Shown piece by piece: positions 8,093-15,941 of a stretch of 64,000 nucleotides of DNA (positions are counted from its first letter, which is position 1; each line of letters begins with the position of its first letter). A model generated the notes under the pieces. The model was not told the origin of the DNA. It did no database searches and was given only the letters and a program-made list of their open reading frames with translations. The translations under genes were made by a program, and so were the position numbers. The stretch comes from Brevibacillus sp. DP1.3A (lineage in GTDB: Bacteria > Bacillota > Bacilli > Brevibacillales > Brevibacillaceae): positions 1,667,501 to 1,731,500 of the forward strand of contig NZ_CP085876.1 of the NCBI RefSeq assembly GCF_013284245.2, given 5' to 3'.

Positions 8093-8805
8093 CACCACTT
8101 TTGACGATCAGCGGCATTCATTCGTTTTACGGAAAAATTGAAGCGCTCAAAGGTATCGACCTGCATGTGCATGAAGGAGAGATTGTCGCATTGCTAGGCA
8201 GCAATGGTGCAGGCAAGAGCACGACACTCAAAACGATTTCTGGAATCGTTCGACCAAGCAGTGGAGATGTCTTGCTTCATGGAAAGAGTCTCGTAGGCTG
8301 GGCTCCTCACCAGATTGTCGAGGCTGGCATCATCCATGTACCAGAAGGCAGGCGGATATTTTCTGGCTTGACTGTGCGTGAAAATTTGGAGCTAGGTGGT
8401 TTTACACAGAGAAAAGAGAAGGCGGCCATCGCAGAGGGGATTGAGCAGGCATTCGCGCTGTTCCCTCGATTGAAGGAGCGGAGTGAACAAATGGGAGGAA
8501 CGCTGAGCGGAGGCGAGCAGCAAATGCTCGCAATCTGCCGCGGTCTCATGGCACGTCCAAAGCTCTTGATGCTAGATGAGCCGTCGATGGGGCTTGCCCC
8601 GATTATTGTGGTTGAGATCATGAATATAATCAGAGAAATAAACAGGCAAGGCACGACGATTCTTTTGATCGAACAAAATGCCAAGGCAGCGTTGAAGCTT
8701 GCTCATCGCGGCTATGTAATGGAGACAGGGCGCATCGTCATGGAAAATAGGGCAGACGTTCTCAGGGCCGATGATTCGATCGTCAAGGCGTATTTGGGCG
8801 CGTAG
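8089..8805 (+). CDS. livF: Branched-chain-type ABC transporter ATPase LivF
   Basis: A 238-residue ABC ATPase with Walker A GSNGAGKST, VPEGRRIFSGLTVRENL typical of LivF, signature LSGGEQQMLAICRGL and Walker B LLMLDEPSMGLAP. It is the second ATPase of the importer and the last transport gene of the sigma-54 unit. Confidence 0.93.
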   Translation: MTPLLTISGIHSFYGKIEALKGIDLHVHEGEIVALLGSNGAGKSTTLKTISGIVRPSSGDVLLHGKSLVGWAPHQIVEAGIIHVPEGRRIFSGLTVRENLELGGFTQRKEKAAIAEGIEQAFALFPRLKERSEQMGGTLSGGEQQMLAICRGLMARPKLLMLDEPSMGLAPIIVVEIMNIIREINRQGTTILLIEQNAKAALKLAHRGYVMETGRIVMENRADVLRADDSIVKAYLGA

Positions 8806-8851
8806 GCCGCATGCACTGCTTACGTGCCCGACGACAAAGGAGGAATCAACC

Positions 8852-8956
8852 ATGGAATTGATCCGTATTTTGTCTGAGGTATTGCCTCCCAAAGAGGGGC
8901 GAAGGTTTCCTGATTTTTGCTCGAGGTGGCGTACGATATTTAAAAAGAAGCTGTAG
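8852..8956 (+). CDS. Possible 34-residue peptide downstream of livF
   Basis: A short frame, MELIRILSEVLPPKEGRRF and onward, is preceded by a textbook AAAGGAGG site at 8-nt spacing, which is why I list it. No family is recognised. Its last codons and stop overlap the conserved 5' boundary (GCTGTAGTGG) of the hairpin element that follows, so it may be truncated by that element or belong to it. It could also be a remnant of a longer gene. Confidence 0.4.
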   Translation: MELIRILSEVLPPKEGRRFPDFCSRWRTIFKKKL

Positions 8957-9130
8957 TGGAGGGAAGAAGCGGATTTCCAGTCTACGCTTCGGCCTATGCC
9001 CCGCAAGGGGGAGAGGACTGTCCGCTCCGGAATGAATGGCGGGAGCGCTTCAAACGTAGAAGTTTCGAAGAGGGATTCCATAAGTGAAGCTGAAATTCCC
9101 CGCCATTCATTCCTACGCGGCTTTTGTAAA
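8950..9130 (+). repeat. Hairpin element, copy 1 (truncated)
   Basis: This copy shares an ordered scaffold with two copies at 53460-53945: a GCTG..GTGG start, a GGAAGAAG arm, a small CCCC-GCAA-GGGG hairpin, ACTGTCCGCTCC, then a long inverted repeat. Here the inner arms are GGAATGAATGGCGGG (9029-9043) and CCCGCCATTCATTCC (9099-9113), 15 bp perfect. The outer right arm seen in the other copies is missing. Arm sequences differ between copies while pairing is kept. Confidence 0.7.
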
Positions 9131-9167
9131 ACATGATTGTAAGTCGATCCAAGCAGGTAACGCGCAA

Positions 9168-9389
9168 TCATTGAGTCGTAAAACGAACCACAAATGCTTC
9201 ACAGTCGTAATTCGATAACTCAAGATGATCAGCTAGCACAAGAAATCTACCTTGACCAACCCCAAAAACGGTTTGAAAAGCTCGATGAACACCTAACAGC
9301 TCGAAAGCCCTATCACAAGTTTGTAAGGAGACCGCCCGAACGTAGAGAGGATACAGGCGACTGGAAAACATGTGGCAGGGCTCCCCCAT
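9168..9389 (-). pseudogene. Possible degraded IS21 IstA-like transposase fragment
   Basis: The minus strand encodes a 73-residue stretch, ending ELSNYDCEAFVVRFTTQ, whose pattern RAFELLG...QGRFLVLADHL...EAFV resembles the catalytic-core region of IS21-family IstA (AFE-x-GGVP ... D-x-DR ... FEAF). The expected GGVP and DQD residues are lost and there are no flanking IstA or IstB segments. This is a weak pattern match; the stretch may be non-coding. Nothing else is recognised between the hairpin element and 9417. Confidence 0.25.
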
Positions 9390-9416
9390 GCACTACCGTT
9401 GAAGGACAACGTTTTT

Positions 9417-11126
9417 TTACTTCCCCAATTTGTTATAGAGCGTGGCACGCGATATGCCAAGTCTTTTGGCAGCGGCCTGCTTGTTGCCGTTTTCCAGCTC
9501 GATGGCTCGCAATATGACGCGTCGCTCATGCGCTTCGATTTCTTCTTGCAGGGAAAAGAGATCGGGAGGGAGCTCAATCGGTACCTGTTTCGCCTGACCT
9601 TGCAAGGAATACGGCAAATCCTCTTCTTTGATAATACCGTCCGTCGCAAATACCACCAATCGTTCAATGGCATTTCGCAGCTCGCGAATGTTGCCTGGCC
9701 AGTCGTATTGGAGCAGGTTTTGCATTACATTTTGTGAGATAGCATGAATGGGACGGTTGTAACGTAAAGAGAATTCATAGAGAAAAAAGTGGGCGAGTTC
9801 AATCGTATCTTCAATGCGTTCTCGAAGCGGAGGAATTTTCAGCGTCACGACATTGAGCCGATAGAACAGGTCTTGGCGAAACTTCCCTTCCTTCACTAAC
9901 TCCTCCAAATTTTTATTCGTGGCGGCAACTACGCGGAAGTCCGCCTCAATCTGCTTGGTCCCTCCGACCGAATAATACTTTTTCTCTTGAAGCACGCGAA
10001 GCAGCTTCACTTGCATATCGAGCGGCATTTCTCCTACCTCGTCGAGAAACAGCGTTCCGCCACGTGCCAGCTCAATCATTCCTTTTTTCCCTTTTTGATC
10101 CGCACCAGAGAAAGCACCTTTCTCGTACCCGAACAGCTCGCTTTCAAACAAAGTAGGCGAAATCGCACCGCAGTTGATGGCGATAAAGGGCGCATTGGAG
10201 CCTTCCCGCACATCATGTACGGCTTTGGCGAAAAGCTCCTTACCGACGCCGCTTTCCCCTGTGATCAAGACGGTTGCTTGTGTAGCGCTGAGCTTTTGGA
10301 TCATGGACTTGATATGGCGAATGGGGAGACTCGTTCCCTTGATCTGTGCAAATGGATCAGGGGTCGGACTGAGCTTTGCCATTTCCTGCTGCAAATGATT
10401 CACTTTTTTATTGGCGTTCAACAGCTCCTGGTTCAGTCGGACCTGGCTCGTGATATCGGTTTCCGCCGCGACAGCACCGATGATTTTGTCATGCAAATAG
10501 ATCGGATTGGTATTGATGAGCACAACGAGATCCTCTCGCGGCTGATGCTGATGACGGTAGAGAGACTGTCCACTTTGGAGCGATTTGATTGTTTCGAGCA
10601 TTTCGAGCGGGAAAAATTCGGTGATCGGGCGACCAATCGTTTCTTTTGCTTTCAAGGAAAAGATTCGTTCAGCACCTTCTGTCCAAACCATCACACGTGC
10701 TTTTTCATCGATGACGGATATGGATGCATCCATGGTCTTAATCATCGTCTCGAAATACGCTTCCAAGATCTCATACGAGGAAAAAATGGCTTGTATGACG
10801 GCACCTCGATGAAGGTAGCCGACAGGGACTCCGGGCTGTTTTTCAATCAGGAGATAGTTGTGAGTAGCTAGCAGGTGAATGGCGTCGGCCAATGTTGAAT
10901 CCAGTGTCATCACAGCAGCTGGTTCCCAAGGGGCTTGTGTGCAATCGATCGTCAAGTTGACGCTTAAATGGAAGGAATCGGCGACATACCAGCTGGTTTG
11001 ATGCTTGGCAAATACAGGAATGGTTTCGTCCAACGGAGGAGGGAGAAGCTCTTGATCGTTGAAAATCCGCATGTTTGTCTGTATCAACTCGGTTAAGGCA
11101 GGAAGTTTGTGATTCAACTCGATCAT
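9417..11126 (-). CDS. Sigma-54-dependent transcriptional activator with PAS domain
   Basis: About 569 residues. A variable sensory N-terminus is followed by a PAS domain (roughly 125-240), an AAA+ sigma-54 interaction domain with Walker A GESGVGKE (about 285-292), GAFSGA in place of GAFTGA (about 338), Walker B GGTLFLDEVGEM, and a Fis-type helix-turn-helix at the C-terminus (NKQAAAKRLGISRATLYNK). It is the obvious activator of the four sigma-54 promoters nearby. The start is uncertain: ATG 11126 abuts AAAAGGG, TTG 11117 has better spacing, and ATG 11177 extends the frame. It is transcribed divergently from the hydroxyproline operon. Confidence 0.92.
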   Translation of the reverse strand: MIELNHKLPALTELIQTNMRIFNDQELLPPPLDETIPVFAKHQTSWYVADSFHLSVNLTIDCTQAPWEPAAVMTLDSTLADAIHLLATHNYLLIEKQPGVPVGYLHRGAVIQAIFSSYEILEAYFETMIKTMDASISVIDEKARVMVWTEGAERIFSLKAKETIGRPITEFFPLEMLETIKSLQSGQSLYRHQHQPREDLVVLINTNPIYLHDKIIGAVAAETDITSQVRLNQELLNANKKVNHLQQEMAKLSPTPDPFAQIKGTSLPIRHIKSMIQKLSATQATVLITGESGVGKELFAKAVHDVREGSNAPFIAINCGAISPTLFESELFGYEKGAFSGADQKGKKGMIELARGGTLFLDEVGEMPLDMQVKLLRVLQEKKYYSVGGTKQIEADFRVVAATNKNLEELVKEGKFRQDLFYRLNVVTLKIPPLRERIEDTIELAHFFLYEFSLRYNRPIHAISQNVMQNLLQYDWPGNIRELRNAIERLVVFATDGIIKEEDLPYSLQGQAKQVPIELPPDLFSLQEEIEAHERRVILRAIELENGNKQAAAKRLGISRATLYNKLGK

Positions 11127-11150
11127 CCCTTTTAAAAGAGGTAGTTCAAG

Positions 11151-11168
11151 TGTATAAAATTTTGAACA
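11151..11168 (+). promoter_or_regulatory. Candidate activator-binding dyad (TGT-N12-ACA)
   Basis: TGTATAAAATTTTGAACA matches the dyads at 2403 and 2436 in length, in the TGT/ACA ends and, for the 2403 site, in the AT-rich core. It lies about 80 bp upstream of the sigma-54 promoter at 11250 and just upstream of, or inside, the start region of the activator gene, so it could also serve autoregulation. Confidence 0.55.
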
Positions 11169-11249
11169 TTTTCTCATTTATTATACATTCGCTCTTTCGG
11201 TTGTCAAAGAATTTAGACGAAATATTTTGGAAACCACGCTTGGAACGAT

Positions 11250-11265
11250 TGGCATGGCTTTTGCA
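11250..11265 (+). promoter_or_regulatory. sigma-54 (-24/-12) promoter of the hydroxyproline catabolic operon
   Basis: TGGCATGGCTTTTGCA has the invariant GG and GC ten bases apart and one mismatch to the full consensus. The first gene starts 48 bp downstream at 11313. No terminator is evident before 16961, so genes 11313-16946 probably form one operon. Confidence 0.9.
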
Positions 11266-11312
11266 AAAAAAGAGTAAGAGAGTAGCAGAATACGCATTTG
11301 AGGAGAATCAGC

Positions 11313-12506
11313 ATGACAGTACAAACTCATGCGCAGATTGCGGTAATCGGCGGTGGCATCATCGGTGCGGCGATTGCGTATTACGCTGCAAAGGCTGGAT
11401 TGGATGTCGTTGTCCTGGAAAAAGGCGAGCTGGCATCAGGGACGTCCTCGCGCTGTGACGGGAATATTTTGGCGATCGACAAGGACCCCGGCTTTGACAG
11501 TCAGATGTCCCTGAAAAGCCAGATGCTCGTTGATCAGCTTAGCCGGGAGCTGGACCATACGTTTGAATATCGGGCACCGGGGAGCATTCTCGTCTGCGAA
11601 TCAGAGGCCGAGATGGAAGCCGCCCATGAATGGGTGCGACGGCAAAAGGAAGCCGGACTGCCGTTTCGGATGCTGGACCGAGCGGATATTCGGCAGGAGT
11701 CGCCTTACTTTGCGGACGACTTGCTGGGAGGCTTGGAGTGCGCCACCGATTCTACCGTCAATCCGTACATGCTGACCTTTGCCTTGTTTGAAGGAGCGAA
11801 AAAGCATGGAGCGAGGATCATGCGCCGTACAGAGGTCAAGTCGCTTAGACGTGATCAGGCGACGGGAACGTTTCACATCGGGCTTGGTACCGGCAGCATG
11901 ACAGCTAAGCAGGTCGTCAACGCCGCGGGGGTGTGGGCACCAGTCATTGGCAAAATGGTCGGGGTGGATATTCCGATCGTTCCGCGCAAAGGTCACTTGA
12001 TCGTCGCCTCGCGGCAGATGCCGGTCGGCGTGCGTAAGGTGATGGAGTTTGGCTATCTCATCTCGAAGTTTGGTGGAGTGCGACAAGTAGACGAAGAGAC
12101 AGAGAAGTATGGAGTCGCGCTCGTATTTGAACCGACAGAGAGCCAGAACTTCTTGATTGGCTCCAGTCGTCAGTTTATAGGCTTCGATACGCGGATTGAT
12201 CTGAATGTCGTCAGGTGCATGGCGAGAAGAGCGCTGCGCTTTTATCCGAAGATCGCCGACTTTGCCATCATCCGCACGTATTGCGGTTTGCGCCCATGGA
12301 CAGAGGATCACTTGCCGATTATTTCTCGCGTAGAAGAAGTTCCCGGTTACTTTATCGCGGCTGGTCATGAAGGAGATGGAATCAGTCTGGCTGCCGTCAC
12401 AGGCAAGCTGGTGTCCGAGATGCTAGTCGATCAGACAGACACCATCATTCCGACAGAGCCGCTACGCTTGGAACGGTTTACGAAAAAAGGAGTGTTGCAT
12501 CCATGA
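11313..12506 (+). CDS. FAD-dependent D-amino-acid oxidase-family subunit (probable D-hydroxyproline dehydrogenase catalytic subunit)
   Basis: A 397-residue DAO-fold flavoprotein. The N-terminal AVIGGGIIGAAIAYYAAKAG is the dinucleotide-binding motif, and the C-terminal GYFIAAGHEGDGISLA is the typical FAD-contacting end of HcnC/LhpB-like proteins. It should oxidise cis-4-hydroxy-D-proline to 1-pyrroline-4-hydroxy-2-carboxylate, passing electrons to the subunits encoded at 1-1125. ATG 11313 follows GAGGAG at 8-nt spacing. Its stop overlaps the next ATG (ATGA). Confidence 0.88.
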   Translation: MTVQTHAQIAVIGGGIIGAAIAYYAAKAGLDVVVLEKGELASGTSSRCDGNILAIDKDPGFDSQMSLKSQMLVDQLSRELDHTFEYRAPGSILVCESEAEMEAAHEWVRRQKEAGLPFRMLDRADIRQESPYFADDLLGGLECATDSTVNPYMLTFALFEGAKKHGARIMRRTEVKSLRRDQATGTFHIGLGTGSMTAKQVVNAAGVWAPVIGKMVGVDIPIVPRKGHLIVASRQMPVGVRKVMEFGYLISKFGGVRQVDEETEKYGVALVFEPTESQNFLIGSSRQFIGFDTRIDLNVVRCMARRALRFYPKIADFAIIRTYCGLRPWTEDHLPIISRVEEVPGYFIAAGHEGDGISLAAVTGKLVSEMLVDQTDTIIPTEPLRLERFTKKGVLHP

Positions 12507-13528
12507 AAGCAACGAGGGTGTTTACCACCATTGACACGCATACCGGGGGAAACCCTACCCGCACGGTAATCAGTGGTCTGCCAAAGCTTACCGGAGCCAC
12601 GATGGGAGAAAAAATGCTCCAGATGAAGGCCGAGTACGACTGGATTCGCTCGTTTTTGATGTATGAGCCGCGGGGGCATGATGTGATGTCCGGGGCCTTG
12701 ATCGTTGATCCATGCCATCCTGATGCAGATGTAGGGGTGATCTATATCGAGACAGGCGGATACTTGCCGATGTGTGGCCACGATACGATCGGTCTATGTA
12801 CCGCGCTGGTGGAGACAGGCATGATCCCCGTGACCGAGCCGGTGACAAAGCTAACGCTCGATACGCCAGCAGGCTTGGTCGAGGTAGCCGTACAGGTAGA
12901 GGGAGGGAAAGCCAAGGAAGTATCATTTGTGAACATTCCAGCCTTCCTCTATCAGCAAGATGTGACTGTAGAAGTAGAAGGGATTGGAGCGGTGACCTGC
13001 GATATTGCGTACGGTGGAAACTTTTATGCCATCACAGATGCACGCAAGCTCAATCTCGAACTGACGCCAGCCCATGCATCCACCATTGTCGATACGGCCG
13101 TCACGATTCGAAAAGCGATTAATCAGGCCATGGAGATCGTTCATCCGGAGAAGCCGTTTATTCGCGGACTGACCCATGTGGAGTTCTATACGGCCCCTGA
13201 CAATCCGGGAGCGGATGTGAAAAATACCGTCGTCGTACCACCGGGCGGAATAGACCGATCGCCATGTGGAACAGGCACTTCCGCCAAGCTGGCAGTCTTG
13301 TTTGCCAAAGGGGAGATCGGGATAGACGAACCGTTTGTGCATGAGAGCATCGTCGGTTCTCTGTTTACAGGAAGAGTGCTGCAGGTGACGGAGGAAGGGG
13401 GGCTACCTGCTGTCATCACCCGAATTGCAGGCTCGGCCTGGCTGATGGGCAAGCATACGATTTTTTACAATCCGGAAGACGAGCTGGCGAATGGCTTTTT
13501 GCTCATACCAGCCGCAACGGATCATTAA
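12503..13528 (+). CDS. 4-hydroxyproline 2-epimerase (proline racemase family)
   Basis: A 341-residue proline-racemase-fold enzyme with both catalytic cysteines: Cys91 in MCGHDTIG and Cys255 in [12 protein letters not shown]. Two Cys means racemase/epimerase chemistry rather than the Cys/Thr dehydratase. It also has MYEPRGHDVMSGAL, as in hydroxyproline epimerases. It converts trans-4-hydroxy-L-proline to cis-4-hydroxy-D-proline, the first step of the pathway. Adjacent DAO, DapA-like and aldehyde dehydrogenase genes support hydroxyproline over proline as substrate. Confidence 0.88.
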   Translation: MKATRVFTTIDTHTGGNPTRTVISGLPKLTGATMGEKMLQMKAEYDWIRSFLMYEPRGHDVMSGALIVDPCHPDADVGVIYIETGGYLPMCGHDTIGLCTALVETGMIPVTEPVTKLTLDTPAGLVEVAVQVEGGKAKEVSFVNIPAFLYQQDVTVEVEGIGAVTCDIAYGGNFYAITDARKLNLELTPAHASTIVDTAVTIRKAINQAMEIVHPEKPFIRGLTHVEFYTAPDNPGADVKNTVVVPPGGIDRSPCGTGTSAKLAVLFAKGEIGIDEPFVHESIVGSLFTGRVLQVTEEGGLPAVITRIAGSAWLMGKHTIFYNPEDELANGFLLIPAATDH

Positions 13529-13559
13529 AACAAAACCCAAATGTGAGAGGAGAATGAAA

Positions 13560-14444
13560 ATGGCAAGATTTGAAGGAGTGTACGTGGCGATTGTCACGCC
13601 GTTTACTAACGATTATGAGGTGGATTACAAACGTTTGGCAGAATTGTGTGACTGGTTGATTCAGGAGGGCGTAGATGGACTGGTTCCGTCCGGTTCGCTG
13701 GGAGAATACGCGACAATGACAGGGGAAGAGCGGGCAAAAGTCATTCAAACCGTGATCGCTGCCGCAAAAGGTCGAGTTCCGGTGGTCGTAGGTTCTGCTG
13801 CTCCGTCTACCCGTCAAGCAGTGGAATGGGTGCAATTCTCCAAGGATGCGGGAGCAGCAGGGGTGATGGCCTTGCCTCCGATTAACTACAAGCCATTGGA
13901 AAATGAAGTGTTTGCCCACTACGAGGCACTGAACACTGTCGGGCTGCCGATTATTGCCTATAACAATCCTCACGACTACAAAATCGACCTGACACCGGAC
14001 ATTTTGGCAAGACTGGCGAAGTTCGAAAATATCGTCGCTGTGAAAGAATTCTCCGGTGACGTACGCCGCATGCAGGATATTCTCGCGCAGACGGATTTGG
14101 AAGTTATGGTCGGTGTAGACGATCTCGTCATGGAGGGCGGCTTGATCGGGGCGACAGGTTGGATTTCGGGTGTGCCAAATGCGCTGCCAAAAGAAGGAGT
14201 GGAGCTGTTCCGTCTGGCACGGGCAGGCAAGCTCAGCGAAGCACAAGCGCTTTATCGCCGCTTGTTGCCACTGTTCCACTACGATGCGAGTCCACAATTG
14301 GTACAGTCGATCAAATACATGATGGAGCTGGCGAATTTCCCAGTAGGACCGACTCGTCCGCCGCGTCTGCCGCTGTCTGAAGAATACTACGCAGGCATAA
14401 AAAAGGCGTTTGACTACGCTGTCGGCGCTGCAAGTGGACGATAA
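13560..14444 (+). CDS. 1-pyrroline-4-hydroxy-2-carboxylate deaminase (DapA/NAL family)
   Basis: A 294-residue class I aldolase-fold protein (MARFEGVYVAIVTPFTNDYEVD). The Schiff-base lysine is Lys162 in VAVKEFSGD. The usual GTTGE substrate loop is SGSLGEYATMT, as expected for a member that does not act as dihydrodipicolinate synthase. It should deaminate the pyrroline intermediate to 2-oxoglutarate semialdehyde. ATG 13560 is 8 nt after GAGAGGAG; ATG 13554 is too close to it. Confidence 0.87.
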   Translation: MARFEGVYVAIVTPFTNDYEVDYKRLAELCDWLIQEGVDGLVPSGSLGEYATMTGEERAKVIQTVIAAAKGRVPVVVGSAAPSTRQAVEWVQFSKDAGAAGVMALPPINYKPLENEVFAHYEALNTVGLPIIAYNNPHDYKIDLTPDILARLAKFENIVAVKEFSGDVRRMQDILAQTDLEVMVGVDDLVMEGGLIGATGWISGVPNALPKEGVELFRLARAGKLSEAQALYRRLLPLFHYDASPQLVQSIKYMMELANFPVGPTRPPRLPLSEEYYAGIKKAFDYAVGAASGR

Positions 14445-14458
14445 GGGGGACGGCTAGA

Positions 14459-15898
14459 ATGCACAGCAAAAACTGGATTGGCGGCGAATGGATGACGCCG
14501 TCAGGGAAGGAACTAACGGTCAAAAACCCGTCGCGTATCACAGAAGAAGTCGGCGTTCTGCATCTGTCTGATCGGTCACATGTTTTTGCCGCTGAACAGG
14601 CAGCGCGTGCGGCACAGATCGGCTGGGCAAAACAAACGGGTGCAGCTCGTGGCGAAATCCTTTTTCAAATGGCTGCGGCACTGGAGGCAAATGCAGACAG
14701 CTTGGCACAGCTGGCAAGCCGAGAAATGGGCAAACAGCTTGGCGAGATGCGCGGAGAAGTGGCGCGCGGGGTCAGTCTGTTGCGCTATTATGCCGGAGAA
14801 GGGATGCGTTCCAACGGCAACCTGATTCCTTCTTCAGATACGAATGTCCTGCAATACAGCCGTCGTGTACCGCTCGGAGTTGTGGCGGCCATCACACCAT
14901 GGAACTTCCCCGTTGCGATCCCCATCTGGAAGATCGCCCCTGCCCTCATTTGCGGGAACACGGTCATCTGGAAGCCAGCGGAAAATGGCTCGCTCACAGC
15001 GACACGACTAGCTGAAATATTTGCGGAAACAAAGCTGCCTGCGGGTGTTCTGAATCTGGTGATTGGCAAGGGCCGAGAGATCGGCAATACACTCACGAAT
15101 GAAGCTGAAATCGATGCGGTCAGCTTTACAGGCTCATCGGAAACGGGCAAACAGATTGCCATCGCGTGCGCGGGTCGCAATATTAAATATCAAACCGAAA
15201 TGGGCGGAAAAAATGTGGCAGTCGTTTTGGCTGATGCTGATCTGGATAAAACGGTTCCGATTTTGCTCAGCGGCGCGTTTCGATCGGCTGGTCAAAAATG
15301 TACGGCTACCAGCAGGATCATTGTAGAAAAAGCGATCTACCAGCCACTGGTCGAGCGATTGCAATCGGCTATGGAGACGTGCCGAGTAGGAGATGCCAGT
15401 GATCTGGAAGCGTATTTGGGTCCTGTTGCCTCGGCTGCACAATATGAGACGGTTGGGCAATACATCGCATTGGCTAACGCTGAAGCAACAGTCATTGCCC
15501 AAAGCCCATCATATGCAAAAGAGGAGCAAGGCTATTATATCCGTCCCCAAATTGTCGAGGGTGTCGCTGCCAATCATCGCCTCGTTCAGGAGGAAGTGTT
15601 CGGACCATTGGCTGTGCTTTTGACAGCAGACGGATTTGACGAGGCTGTGGAGCTGTGCAACCAGTCTGTGTACGGACTGAGTGCTTCACTGTTCACCCGA
15701 GACTTGGCGAGTGCCCATCGCTTTTTGGATGTGGCGCAGGCGGGGATGGTTCGGGTCAATCAGGAGACGGCAGGTGTGGAATACCAGGCTCCATTTGGTG
15801 GCATGAAGCTGTCCAGTTCACATACACGGGAGCAGGGTCAGGCGGCGCTTGATTTCTACAGTACGACGAAAACATGCGCGATCAAATACGCGTGGTGA
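14459..15898 (+). CDS. Aldehyde dehydrogenase (probable 2-oxoglutarate semialdehyde dehydrogenase)
   Basis: A 479-residue NAD(P)-dependent aldehyde dehydrogenase. It shows TPWNFPVAIPIWKIAPAL, the nucleotide-fold glycines FTGSSETG, general base Glu247 (TEMGGKN) and nucleophile Cys281 (GQKCTATSR). By position it oxidises 2-oxoglutarate semialdehyde to 2-oxoglutarate, the last step of hydroxyproline catabolism. It begins 14 bp after the deaminase gene. Confidence 0.9.
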   Translation: MHSKNWIGGEWMTPSGKELTVKNPSRITEEVGVLHLSDRSHVFAAEQAARAAQIGWAKQTGAARGEILFQMAAALEANADSLAQLASREMGKQLGEMRGEVARGVSLLRYYAGEGMRSNGNLIPSSDTNVLQYSRRVPLGVVAAITPWNFPVAIPIWKIAPALICGNTVIWKPAENGSLTATRLAEIFAETKLPAGVLNLVIGKGREIGNTLTNEAEIDAVSFTGSSETGKQIAIACAGRNIKYQTEMGGKNVAVVLADADLDKTVPILLSGAFRSAGQKCTATSRIIVEKAIYQPLVERLQSAMETCRVGDASDLEAYLGPVASAAQYETVGQYIALANAEATVIAQSPSYAKEEQGYYIRPQIVEGVAANHRLVQEEVFGPLAVLLTADGFDEAVELCNQSVYGLSASLFTRDLASAHRFLDVAQAGMVRVNQETAGVEYQAPFGGMKLSSSHTREQGQAALDFYSTTKTCAIKYAW

Positions 15899-15941
15899 TC
15901 CATCAAGCTTTTCGCTAATCGCATAAAAAGGTGAGGATGTC

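Noticed and set aside
9393-9418. CGTTG-AAGGA-CAACG plus T run as a terminator
   Set aside because: The stem is only 5-6 bp and points along the plus strand, where no gene ends; it is too weak to annotate.
11126-11177. Upstream ATG 11177 as the start of the sigma-54 activator
   Set aside because: No ribosome site precedes it and it would overlap the candidate activator-binding dyad at 11151; kept only as an alternative.
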